Part shown: positions 1 to 5,961 of the stretch, in pieces
How the letters are laid out: each line of letters starts with the position of its first letter
Numbering within the stretch: the stretch's first letter is position 1
NCBI GenBank assembly: GCA_035535315.1
Contig: DATLQD010000170.1
Coordinates: forward strand, 1-9,070
Direction of reading: 5' to 3'
DNA from: DASQGA01 sp035535315
GTDB lineage: Bacteria > Actinomycetota > Thermoleophilia > Gaiellales > Gaiellaceae
DNA length: 9,070 nucleotides
Translations under genes and position numbers: made by a program
Notes under the pieces: model-generated
Databases searched by the model: none
Told to the model about the DNA's origin: nothing
What the model saw: the letters and a program-made list of their open reading frames with translations, nothing else

Positions 1-538
1 GGGCGTCGAGGAGGCTTTTGATGAAGGCATGGGCTTCCTGTGCGAGCTCGGGCGTCGCGGTCTTCCCCGTCCCGATAGCCCACACCGGCTCGTACGCGAC
101 CACGAGGCGCTCATGGCGGGGGAGCACGGTCACCTGCCGCCGCAGAACGTTCTCGGTTTCGCCGCTTTCGCGCTCCTCCTCGAGCTCGCCGACGCAGGCG
201 ATGACGCGAAGGCCGGCTTCCAGCGCCCGCTCGGCACGGCGCGCAGTCGTCTCGTCCGTCTCACAGAAGTACTCGCGCCGCTCGGAATGGCCGACGAGCG
301 CTCCTCCAACTCCGAGCTCGAGCAGCATCTCGGCCGAGATCTCGCCCGTGAAAGCTCCCTCCCGTTTCCAGTGGACGTTCTGCGCGAAGACGTCGAGTCC
401 ACTCGCGACCGCCTCCCGGAGCGATGTGAACGGGGGGCAGACGACGACGCCGAGTCCCGGCGGCGGTCTGAACGCGGCGCAGAACTCCACCGTCTGGGAC
501 GGTGTCTTGAACAGCTTCCAGTTGCCCGCGATCAACAC
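1..538 (-). CDS. tpiA: Triosephosphate isomerase, 3' end cut by window edge
   Basis: Interconverts dihydroxyacetone phosphate and glyceraldehyde 3-phosphate in cytosolic glycolysis and gluconeogenesis. 179 codons are visible. They contain the family landmarks in order: AGNWK near the N-terminus (Lys8), CPPFT (35-39), AQNVHW (52-57), GAFTGEIS (61-68), GHSERR with the catalytic His84, and YEPVWAIGTGKTAT with the general base Glu150 followed by the phosphate-gripping loop 6. The start is GTG at 538, one base after the pgk stop, with GGAGG six bases upstream (545-549). An ATG at 543 is out of frame and meets a stop after three codons. Glu150 lies earlier than its usual position near 165 because the stretch between the QV at 135-136 and the catalytic strand is about a dozen residues short. 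It is probably translated from the gap–pgk mRNA. The C-terminal 60 or so residues lie outside the window. Confidence 0.96.
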   Translation of the reverse strand, partial: MLIAGNWKLFKTPSQTVEFCAAFRPPPGLGVVVCPPFTSLREAVASGLDVFAQNVHWKREGAFTGEISAEMLLELGVGGALVGHSERREYFCETDETTARRAERALEAGLRVIACVGELEEERESGETENVLRRQVTVLPRHERLVVAYEPVWAIGTGKTATPELAQEAHAFIKSLLDA

Positions 539-539
539 G

Positions 540-1598
540 TCATGCCTCCGGAATCGCCGCGACGCCAGGGAGCTCCTTGCCCTCGAGCAGCTCAAGCGCC
601 GCCCCGCCTCCGGTCGAGACCCAGTCCACCCGGTCGGCCAAGCCGAGCTCCTCGACGGCCCGCACCGAGTCCCCGCCTCCGACGACCGTGTGCCCTTCGG
701 CCGCAGCGACCGCCTCGGCCACGGCCTTTGTCCCTGCGGCGAAGCGCGGCCATTCGAAGACGCCCATGGGCCCGTTCCAGAAGACGGTGCGACTCGACGT
801 GATCCGCTCTGCGAAGGCCGTCCTTGTCTCCGGCCCGATGTCGAGCCCGAGCCATCCTTCCGGCACTTCGTCTGCGGGCGCAACCCGGATCTCCGCGTCG
901 GCGTCGAAGGAGGCGGCCGCGACGACATCGATGGGAAGGACGAGCCTGTCGCCCGGCAGCCGAGCCTGCGCACCGTTCCTGGCCGAAAGCTCCTCGGCCA
1001 TCTTGCCCCCGACGAGAACTGCATCCGCGCGCTCGGAGAGCGACTCGAGGACGCCAATCTTGTCGTCGACCTTCGCACCGCCCACGATCGCGACGAACGG
1101 CTGCTCGGGGCCCTCGAGAAGGGTGCCGAGCTCCTGCAGCTCCCGCTCGAGCAGGAAGCCGGCGTAGGCCGGCAGGAGGTGCGCCACACCCTCGGTCGAC
1201 GCATGCGCCCTGTGCGCAGAGCCGAAGGCATCGTTCACGTAAAGGTCTGCTTGGGCGGCGAGCTCCCGCGCAAGGGCGGGATCGTTCTTCGTCTCCCCCG
1301 GCTCGAAGCGGGTGTTCTCGAGCAGACGGATACGCTCGTCGTCCAGGAGTGTCCGGAGATGCGCCTCGACCGGCTTCAGCGAGTACGCGGGGTCCGGGCC
1401 TTTCGGCCGGCCGAGATGGGAGCAGAGAACGATTTCCGAGGCACCCTCCTCGAGCAGGTAGCGGATCGTCGGGAGAGCAGCCCGGATGCGCGTGTCGTCG
1501 GCAACGCGCCCGTTTTCGAGCGGCACGTTGAAGTCGACGCGGACGAGGACGCGCTTGCCGGCAACGTCCGCCTCCCGCGCGGAGCGGGGCCGCCTCAA
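540..1598 (-). CDS. pgk: Phosphoglycerate kinase, compact form
   Basis: Transfers phosphate from 1,3-bisphosphoglycerate to ADP, the first ATP-forming step of glycolysis. Visible motifs: RVLVRVDFNVP (16-26), DDTRIRAA with the substrate Arg, SHLGRP (60-65), LLENTRF (92-98), NDAFGSAHRAHAS (122-134), GGAKVDDK (173-180), FWNGPMGVFE (273-282) and the nucleotide loop GGGDS (307-311), then STGGGA (328-333). All the usual catalytic Arg, His and Lys positions are present. The protein is 352 residues against roughly 390-400. The missing residues are in two blocks, one between HLRTLL and LLENTRF and one between the GGKMAEEL region and LPIDVV. The start chosen is TTG at 1598, which overlaps the TGA of the gap remnant as TTGA. 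No good ribosome binding site precedes it, so it would depend on translational coupling. A longer reading from GTG 1643 would add 15 residues read out of frame through the gap remnant and is less likely. Confidence 0.95.
   Translation of the reverse strand: MRRPRSAREADVAGKRVLVRVDFNVPLENGRVADDTRIRAALPTIRYLLEEGASEIVLCSHLGRPKGPDPAYSLKPVEAHLRTLLDDERIRLLENTRFEPGETKNDPALARELAAQADLYVNDAFGSAHRAHASTEGVAHLLPAYAGFLLERELQELGTLLEGPEQPFVAIVGGAKVDDKIGVLESLSERADAVLVGGKMAEELSARNGAQARLPGDRLVLPIDVVAAASFDADAEIRVAPADEVPEGWLGLDIGPETRTAFAERITSSRTVFWNGPMGVFEWPRFAAGTKAVAEAVAAAEGHTVVGGGDSVRAVEELGLADRVDWVSTGGGAALELLEGKELPGVAAIPEA
545..549 (-). promoter_or_regulatory. Ribosome binding site of tpiA, inside the end of pgk
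   Basis: GGAGG reads on the minus strand six bases before the GTG at 538, within the last codons of pgk. It decides the tpiA start, because no in-frame ATG exists ahead of the AGNWK motif. Confidence 0.75.
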
Positions 1599-1648
1599 AG
1601 CAGGCGCTGCACGAGATCGACCATCCGGCAACTGAACCCCCACTCGTT
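1595..1648 (-). pseudogene. Duplicated 3' tail of gap (18 codons with stop)
   Basis: This stretch encodes exactly the C-terminus of the gap gene next door (NEWGFSCRMVDLVQRLL and a TGA) and matches 1690-1743. The two copies differ at 8 of 54 bases in 7 codons, and every change is synonymous: GAA/GAG, AGC/AGT, GAC/GAT, CTA/CTC, GTC/GTG, AGA/CGC, TTG/CTG. Homology ends sharply at the AAC codon. The remnant uses GC-ending, common codons, while the live gap tail uses CTA, AGA and TTG. It therefore looks like the end of a second, formerly functional gap allele left by recombination or by duplication followed by deletion. Its stop overlaps the pgk TTG start. Confidence 0.85.
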
Positions 1649-1666
1649 CAGCACGGGGGAACCCAT
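1595..1666 (-). other. Possible 23-codon leader ORF between gap and pgk
   Basis: An ATG at 1666 is in frame with the gap remnant and gives a 23-residue reading frame, MGSPVL followed by the 17-residue gap tail, ending in the TGA that overlaps the pgk TTG. AGGAGG lies directly after the gap stop (1684-1689), but it is 17 bases from this ATG, further than normal. Translation of this frame could keep pgk coupled to gap. It may equally be an accident of the duplication. No function is claimed. Confidence 0.35.
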
Positions 1667-1678
1667 GGTTCCCCCGTG
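1652..1678 (-). repeat. Perfect 12-bp hairpin between gap and pgk
   Basis: CACGGGGGAACC and GGTTCCCCCGTG form a perfect inverted repeat around a three-base loop, which reads ATG on the minus strand. The hairpin begins 11 bases after the gap stop codon. No run of T follows, so a classical intrinsic terminator is not supported. An mRNA stability or processing element, a U-less terminator that partly separates gap from pgk, or the scar of a recombination event are all possible. Confidence 0.8.
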
Positions 1679-1689
1679 TACCCCCTCCT

Positions 1690-2691
1690 TCAAAGCAATC
1701 TCTGGACTAGGTCGACCATCCGGCAGCTGAACCCCCATTCGTTGTCGTACCAGGAGAAGACCTTGACCATGTTCTCGTTCGCCATCGTCAGTTCGCTGTC
1801 GAAGATCGACGAGTAGGGGCTGCCGATTATGTCACTCGACACAAGGGGCTCGTCGGAGTAGCGGAGGATGCCCTCGAGTGGGCCCTTGTCCGCCAGTTCG
1901 GCGAAGCGTGCGTTCACCTCATCTCCGCCCACCTCGCTGCCGAGGCGAACCACGAGATCGACGAGCGAGCCGACCGGCACGGGTGCTCGAACCGAAACTC
2001 CGTCCACTTTCCCTTTCAGCTCCGGGATCACGAGCCCGATCGCGCGTGCGGCACCGGTCGACGTCGGAATCAGGTTGATGGCCGCAGCCCGGGCCCGGCG
2101 GAGGTCGCTATGCGGCAGGTCGAGGATGCTCTGGTCGTTCGTATACGCATGAATCGTCGTCATGAACCCAACCTCGATCACCCACGCGTCGTTCAGCACC
2201 TTCGCGAGCGGCGCGACGCAGTTCGTCGTGCAGGAGGCGTTCGAGATGATCCGATGCGCGTCGCGGTCGTACGCTTCGTCGTTCACTCCGAGGACGAGTG
2301 TCACGTCGGGATCCGTCGCCGGAGCCGAGATGACGACCTTCTCGGCGCCCGCGTCGAGATGAAGCTGGGCCTGGTCCCGCTTCGTGAAGAGCCCCGTCGA
2401 CTCGATCGCCACCTCAACACCGAGGTCCTTCCAGGGCAGCTTCGCGGGGTCGCGCTCGTTCAGAAGCCGGAGCTCCGTGTCTCCGCCGACGCGAATCGCG
2501 CCCTCGACCGCCTCGACGTCCTCCCCAAGCGGTCCGAGTGTCGAGTCGTACTTGAGCAAGTGCGCCATCGTCTTGGCGTCGCCGAGGTCGTTCACGGCCA
2601 CGATCTCGATGTCGGCTCCCTGCTTTCGCGCAGCCCGGAAGAAGTTCCGGCCGATCCGGCCGAACCCGTTGATGCCTACGCGAACGCTCAT
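1690..2691 (-). CDS. gap: Glyceraldehyde-3-phosphate dehydrogenase, NAD type
   Basis: Oxidises and phosphorylates glyceraldehyde 3-phosphate to 1,3-bisphosphoglycerate with NAD in the cytosol. The product is 333 residues, a normal length. The Rossmann motif GINGFGRIGRN is at 6-16, SNASCTTNC holds the catalytic Cys154, and HAYTNDQ holds His181. ILDLPH (189-194) and the Asp of VNDL (33-36) are the residues usually tied to NAD rather than NADP preference, so this looks like the glycolytic GapA type. The C-terminus carries WYDNEWGFS. The start is ATG 2691, with AAGGGGA shortly upstream. An in-frame extension to GTG or ATG codons near 2766 adds 25 residues without family character and would overlap the promoter. 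The last codons (CTA, AGA, TTG) are unlike the rest of the window, and a second copy of the tail lies downstream. The neighbours pgk and tpiA follow in pathway order. Confidence 0.97.
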   Translation of the reverse strand: MSVRVGINGFGRIGRNFFRAARKQGADIEIVAVNDLGDAKTMAHLLKYDSTLGPLGEDVEAVEGAIRVGGDTELRLLNERDPAKLPWKDLGVEVAIESTGLFTKRDQAQLHLDAGAEKVVISAPATDPDVTLVLGVNDEAYDRDAHRIISNASCTTNCVAPLAKVLNDAWVIEVGFMTTIHAYTNDQSILDLPHSDLRRARAAAINLIPTSTGAARAIGLVIPELKGKVDGVSVRAPVPVGSLVDLVVRLGSEVGGDEVNARFAELADKGPLEGILRYSDEPLVSSDIIGSPYSSIFDSELTMANENMVKVFSWYDNEWGFSCRMVDLVQRLL

Positions 2692-2725
2692 CCGATCCCC
2701 TTTCTTCGCTCTGATCCGGCGCGCG

Positions 2726-2731
2726 ATTGTA
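2726..2731 (-). promoter_or_regulatory. Candidate -10 box of the gap–pgk–tpiA operon
   Basis: TACAAT on the minus strand, 34 bases before the gap ATG. Transcription starting about seven bases on would give a leader near 28 nt that includes the AAGGGGA ribosome binding site. A TTGATC lies 20 bases further upstream, which is too far for a normal -35, so only the -10 is supported. Confidence 0.5.
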
Positions 2732-2871
2732 CCCCGGCATGCGGTTTTCACGATCAAAGCCCGCATGGAAGTCGCCCGGTGAATGTGACAAACTCACTTG
2801 CAGCGGGTCCGTGCTCGTCCGGTGTTGGATTCAGACCCCGTCCGACACCAAGGTCCGGAGCGCGGTGTAAA

Positions 2872-2908
2872 CCGGAGGGGGAGGTCGTCCTCGGAGCTTC
2901 CCCTCCGG
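2872..2908 (-). terminator. Terminator-like hairpin after whiA
   Basis: CCGGAGGGG and CCCCTCCGG form a perfect 9-bp GC-rich stem around a 19-base loop, beginning 8 bases past the whiA stop and followed by TTTAC on the minus strand. The T-run is short and the loop is large, so efficiency is uncertain. It would separate whiA from gap, which has its own -10 box. Confidence 0.55.
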
Positions 2909-2916
2909 CCCGCTCA

Positions 2917-3837
2917 TTACCGCTCCGCCAGGCGCCGAAGGCGCTCCAGCCGGCGCTGGACGCCGGCTTTCGTCGCGGGCGGCCGGCAGCGGGTCGCAAG
3001 CTCGCGGAGGGACAGGGTGCGGTTGCGAAGCCGGAGCTCGGCTACCTCCCGCAGGTCCGGTGAGATCTGGTCGAGCCGCCCCTCGGCTCGCAGGCGTTCG
3101 ATCGCACGAACCTGCTCCTCGGATGCCCGGCTCGCCCGGACGAGATTGGCGTGGTCGGCGTTCGCCAGCCGGTTCGCGCGCGAGCGGGTGGAGCCGAGAA
3201 CGGCCAGCTCGCCGAGGCGGATAGCTGCGTCATGGGCGCCGAGCGACGCGAGCAGGTCCGTGATCGTCTCGAGGCCCTTTGCGTAGGCGATCGCATGCCC
3301 GCGCCGTTCGCGTGTCGTCAGCCTCAGCTCGTCGCGGGCTGCGAGCTCGGCCAGCAGCTCCGCTCCGGCGACGGTCTCCGTCCGAAGCTCGAGATGCGCA
3401 TGTCGAGGGCCGCTCACCGAGCCGCCGGCGAGGAACGCCCCCCGAAGGTATGCCGCCCGGCAGCAAGAGCGCGAGACGACGCGCTGCGGCGGTCGATCGA
3501 GTGGGGCGAGGCGAGCATCGAGGATCCCTGCCTCGTTCAGCGTTTGCACGGCACGCGGCTCGTCACCCAGGTGCAGCTGGAAGCGGGTCGAGCGCTCGAA
3601 CGAGCGGCTCCGAAACGTGCGGATCTCGCAAGCGACCCCGTAGCCGCGCAGCAGCGTGAACGCGCGGCGAGCCACGGCTGCGCCGGCGACGTCGAGGTGG
3701 ACCCCGATTCGGCCGGAACCGCGAAGGTGGACGCTTCCAGCCGTTCGCACGAGCGCCGACAGCTCGGCAAGGCGGCAGCACGGCTTGACCGGGTCGATGG
3801 CGGCGAGCTCGGAACGGACCTCGTCAGAGAGCGCCAA
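2917..3837 (-). CDS. whiA: DNA-binding regulator WhiA
   Basis: WhiA is a conserved Gram-positive regulator with an N-terminal domain related to LAGLIDADG endonucleases (without nuclease activity) and a C-terminal helix-turn-helix. In streptomycetes it controls sporulation-septation genes with WhiB, and in Bacillus it influences cell division. The product is 306 residues, near the usual size. The first LAGLIDADG-like helix is CCRLAELSALVRTAGSV (20-36) and the second CCRAAYLRGAFLAGGSVS (125-142). The family segment NRLANADHANLVRA (222-235) is followed by the HTH LSLRELATRCRPPATKAGVQRRL (275-297). The start is TTG 3837, with GAGGGGG six bases upstream, giving MALSDEVRSELAAI. It overlaps the end of the upstream methyltransferase gene by 14 nt, so the two are probably co-translated. 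Longer in-frame readings to 4308 only read through that other gene. The common actinobacterial neighbours rapZ and yvcK are not upstream. Confidence 0.95.
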   Translation of the reverse strand: MALSDEVRSELAAIDPVKPCCRLAELSALVRTAGSVHLRGSGRIGVHLDVAGAAVARRAFTLLRGYGVACEIRTFRSRSFERSTRFQLHLGDEPRAVQTLNEAGILDARLAPLDRPPQRVVSRSCCRAAYLRGAFLAGGSVSGPRHAHLELRTETVAGAELLAELAARDELRLTTRERRGHAIAYAKGLETITDLLASLGAHDAAIRLGELAVLGSTRSRANRLANADHANLVRASRASEEQVRAIERLRAEGRLDQISPDLREVAELRLRNRTLSLRELATRCRPPATKAGVQRRLERLRRLAER

Positions 3838-4297
3838 GGGACACCCCCTCGAGCGCGAGCAGCCGGCGCTTGTAGTCGCTCCCGAGGGAACCGTACGAGC
3901 CGATCCCGGCGGCCGAGACGACGCGGTGGCACGGCAGGACGAGTGGAAACCGGTTCGCGGCGCAGAACGTCCCCGCGGCTCTATGCGCGTTCGGGTATCC
4001 GGCCGCGATCGCGAGCTCTCCATAGGTGAGGGTCTCGCCGTACGGAACGCGCCGGAGCGCCTCCGCGACCGCTCGCTGGAAGGGCGTGCACCACTCGAGC
4101 TCGAGTTCAACCTCGTCGAAGGTGACCGGCCGGCCTGCAAAGTACGCCTCCACCAGCTCCAGGAGAGCGGGCGCCTGCCGGGTTCCGACAGCAGGCGGGG
4201 GCGCGGCTCGCGGGAGCTCGTGGTAGACGAGCGTCCCATCCTCGAGCCAGAGCTCACCGACGCCCCAGCCCGGCACTTCATACGGCTGCACCTGCAC
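3824..4297 (-). CDS. ogt: Methylated-DNA–[protein]-cysteine S-methyltransferase
   Basis: Suicide repair protein that moves the alkyl group from O6-alkylguanine in DNA to its own cysteine. The 157 residues carry a degenerate N-terminal domain and the DNA-binding HTH region VPYGETLTYGELA (84-96) with NAHRAAGTFCAANRFP (103-118). The active-site motif PCHRVV follows with Cys123, then GIGSYGSLGSDYKRRLLALEG (131-151). These match the Ogt/Ada C-terminal family. The choice of ogt over another member is by general likeness. GTG 4297 is taken as start; GTG 4291 two codons later is equally possible. No strong ribosome binding site is visible. The gene diverges from pruA across 20 nt and overlaps whiA downstream by 14 nt. 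It has the same GC-rich character as its neighbours, so there is no sign of recent transfer. Confidence 0.93.
   Translation of the reverse strand: MQVQPYEVPGWGVGELWLEDGTLVYHELPRAAPPPAVGTRQAPALLELVEAYFAGRPVTFDEVELELEWCTPFQRAVAEALRRVPYGETLTYGELAIAAGYPNAHRAAGTFCAANRFPLVLPCHRVVSAAGIGSYGSLGSDYKRRLLALEGVSLGAL
3844..3850 (-). promoter_or_regulatory. Ribosome binding site fixing the TTG start of whiA
   Basis: GAGGGGG on the minus strand lies six bases before TTG 3837, inside the last codons of the upstream methyltransferase gene. It supports the TTG over any upstream in-frame codon. Confidence 0.65.
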
Positions 4298-4303
4298 CCG
4301 AAA

Positions 4304-4309
4304 TACAAT
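4304..4309 (+). promoter_or_regulatory. Candidate -10 box of pruA, leaderless
   Basis: TACAAT ends eight bases before the pruA GTG, so transcription should start at or next to that G. With no ribosome binding site in the gap, a leaderless mRNA is likely. No clear -35 is seen. The same AT-rich patch on the other strand lies just upstream of the methyltransferase start and may serve both directions, but that part is weak. Confidence 0.55.
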
Positions 4310-4317
4310 GCCGGTCC

Positions 4318-5961
4318 GTGAGCGCCCCCGGGATCTTTCGTCTACCCACCCCCGTGAACGAGCCCGCGCGAGACTATGCGCCCGGGTCGCCGGAGCGGGA
4401 AAGCCTGAGGGTGCGACTCGAGCAGATGAAGGGCGAGCGGGTCGAGATCCCCCTCGTCATCGGCGGCGAGGACGTCGAGACCGGGAAGACACGCGAGGCC
4501 GTCATGCCCCACGCGAAGTCTCATGTGCTCGCGGACGTCCACCAGGGCGGCGCGGCCGAGGTGGAGCGCGCAGTCGACACGGCCGGAGAGGCGTGGCAAG
4601 ACTGGCATCGCCTTCCCTGGGAGGAGCGGGCAGCCGTCTTCCTCCGGGCCGCGGAGCTCCTGGCGGGCCCCTGGCGCGACACGCTGAACGCGGCGACGAT
4701 GCTCGGCCAGTCGAAGACCGCCCATCAAGCGGAGATCGACGCCGCCTGTGAGCTGATCGACTTCCTGCGCTTCAACGTCAGCTTCATGCTGCGGGTCTAC
4801 GAAGAGCAGCCGATCTCCTCGCCGGGCGTCTGGAACCGGATGGAATACCGCCCGCTGGAGGGCTTCGTCTTCGCGGTGACCCCGTTCAACTTCACGGCGA
4901 TCGCCGGCAACCTGCCGTCGTCCGCAGCACTGATGGGGAACACCGTCGTCTGGAAGCCGGCGTCGACTGCCATGGTCTCCGCCTACTACCTCATGCGTCT
5001 CTTCGAGGAGGCCGGGCTCCCACCGGGCGTCATCAACCTCGTCTACGGCTCGGGCGCGGACGTCGGAGACGCCGCGCTCGCCAGCGAGCACCTGGCGGGC
5101 ATCCACTTCACCGGCTCGACGCCGGTGTTCCAGGGGATGTGGAAGACGGTCGGCGAGAACATCTCCGGCTACCGGAACTACCCACGCATCGTCGGTGAGA
5201 CCGGCGGCAAGGACTTCATCGTCGCGCACCGCTCCGCGGATCCGGAGAGCGTCGCCGCCGCCATCGTCCGGGGCTCCTTCGAGTACCAGGGGCAAAAGTG
5301 CTCCGCGGCCTCCCGGCTCTACATGCCGTCGAACCTGTGGCCGGAGATCCGCAAGCGCCTTGTCGAGGAAATCGGGTCGATCAAGGTGGGCGACGTCTCC
5401 GACTTCTCGAACTTTATGGGTGCGGTCATCGACGCGAAGTCGTTCGAGACCCAGCGCGAGGCGATCGAGGAGGCGAAGAAGCACCGGCGCACGACGGTGC
5501 TCGTCGGGGGCGGGACCGACGACAGCGAGGGCTATTTCGTCGAGCCGACAGTTATCGAGACGGAAGACCCGAATTTCAGACTTCTCCGCGACGAGCTCTT
5601 CGGCCCCGTGGTGACCGCATACGTCTACCCGGAGAACGAGTACGAGCAGGCCCTCGAGCTGGTCGACTCGACGGCACCCTACGCCCTCACCGGCGCGGTC
5701 TTCGCCGAGGAGCGCGAGGCGGTCGTAGAGGCAGGCGAAGCGCTCCGCTACACAGCCGGAAACTTCTACGTGAACGACAAGCCGACGGGCGCCGTGGTAG
5801 GGCAGCAACCGTTCGGCGGCGCGAGGGCATCGGGGACGAACGACAAGGCCGGCTCGATGTGGAACCTGATCCGCTGGGTGAGCCCACGCACTATCAAGGA
5901 AACGTTCGTTCCGCCGAAGGACTACCGCTACCCGTTCATGCGAGACGAGGGCGCGATCTAG
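4318..5961 (+). CDS. pruA: L-glutamate gamma-semialdehyde (1-pyrroline-5-carboxylate) dehydrogenase
   Basis: Oxidises L-glutamate 5-semialdehyde, in equilibrium with pyrroline-5-carboxylate, to glutamate with NAD, the second step of proline catabolism. The 547 residues match the stand-alone aldehyde dehydrogenase form. The N-terminus PVNEPARDYAPGSPER (12-27) is typical of the actinobacterial enzyme. Then come TPFNFTAIAGNLP (188-200, with Asn191), HFTGSTPVF (263-271), VGETGGKDF with the base Glu294, EYQGQKCSA with the nucleophile Cys328, GNFYVNDKPTGAVVGQQPFGG (481-501) and ASGTNDKAG (504-512). The start is GTG 4318: the family N-terminus follows it at once and a -10 box lies eight bases upstream. 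The partner proline dehydrogenase is not in the window. The stop codon shares a CTAG palindrome with the stop of the convergent acetyltransferase. The long open frame on the opposite strand is a GC-driven shadow. Confidence 0.97.
   Translation: MSAPGIFRLPTPVNEPARDYAPGSPERESLRVRLEQMKGERVEIPLVIGGEDVETGKTREAVMPHAKSHVLADVHQGGAAEVERAVDTAGEAWQDWHRLPWEERAAVFLRAAELLAGPWRDTLNAATMLGQSKTAHQAEIDAACELIDFLRFNVSFMLRVYEEQPISSPGVWNRMEYRPLEGFVFAVTPFNFTAIAGNLPSSAALMGNTVVWKPASTAMVSAYYLMRLFEEAGLPPGVINLVYGSGADVGDAALASEHLAGIHFTGSTPVFQGMWKTVGENISGYRNYPRIVGETGGKDFIVAHRSADPESVAAAIVRGSFEYQGQKCSAASRLYMPSNLWPEIRKRLVEEIGSIKVGDVSDFSNFMGAVIDAKSFETQREAIEEAKKHRRTTVLVGGGTDDSEGYFVEPTVIETEDPNFRLLRDELFGPVVTAYVYPENEYEQALELVDSTAPYALTGAVFAEEREAVVEAGEALRYTAGNFYVNDKPTGAVVGQQPFGGARASGTNDKAGSMWNLIRWVSPRTIKETFVPPKDYRYPFMRDEGAI

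Larger units (their letters stand above)
2692..2916. other. Intergenic region between whiA and gap (225 nt)
   Basis: No convincing gene lies here on either strand. Read along the minus strand it holds a terminator-like hairpin just after whiA, a second interrupted hairpin (2821-2849: GGTGT, one mismatch, GGA, an 11-base loop, and the matching arms), then the TACAAT box and the gap leader. Short overlapping reading frames in this region lack family features and start context. Confidence 0.6.

Noticed and set aside
1652..1678. Classical rho-independent terminator between gap and pgk
   Set aside because: The stem is strong but no T-run follows on the transcribed direction, and pgk and tpiA have no obvious promoter of their own after it.
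18..1730. 570-residue plus-strand open frame over tpiA and pgk
   Set aside because: The opposite strand encodes unmistakable TpiA and PGK motifs; this frame has none.
2813..2863. tRNA-like or small RNA structure between whiA and gap
   Set aside because: A hairpin and a T-arm-like string are present, but no cloverleaf, acceptor stem or CCA end can be assembled.
2917..3837. LAGLIDADG homing endonuclease
   Set aside because: The LAGLIDADG-like helices together with the C-terminal HTH and the gap neighbour identify WhiA, which is a regulator and not a mobile nuclease.
2917..4308. 463-residue reading of whiA starting at 4308
   Set aside because: Residues before the TTG at 3837 are an out-of-frame reading of the methyltransferase gene; WhiA similarity begins at 3837.
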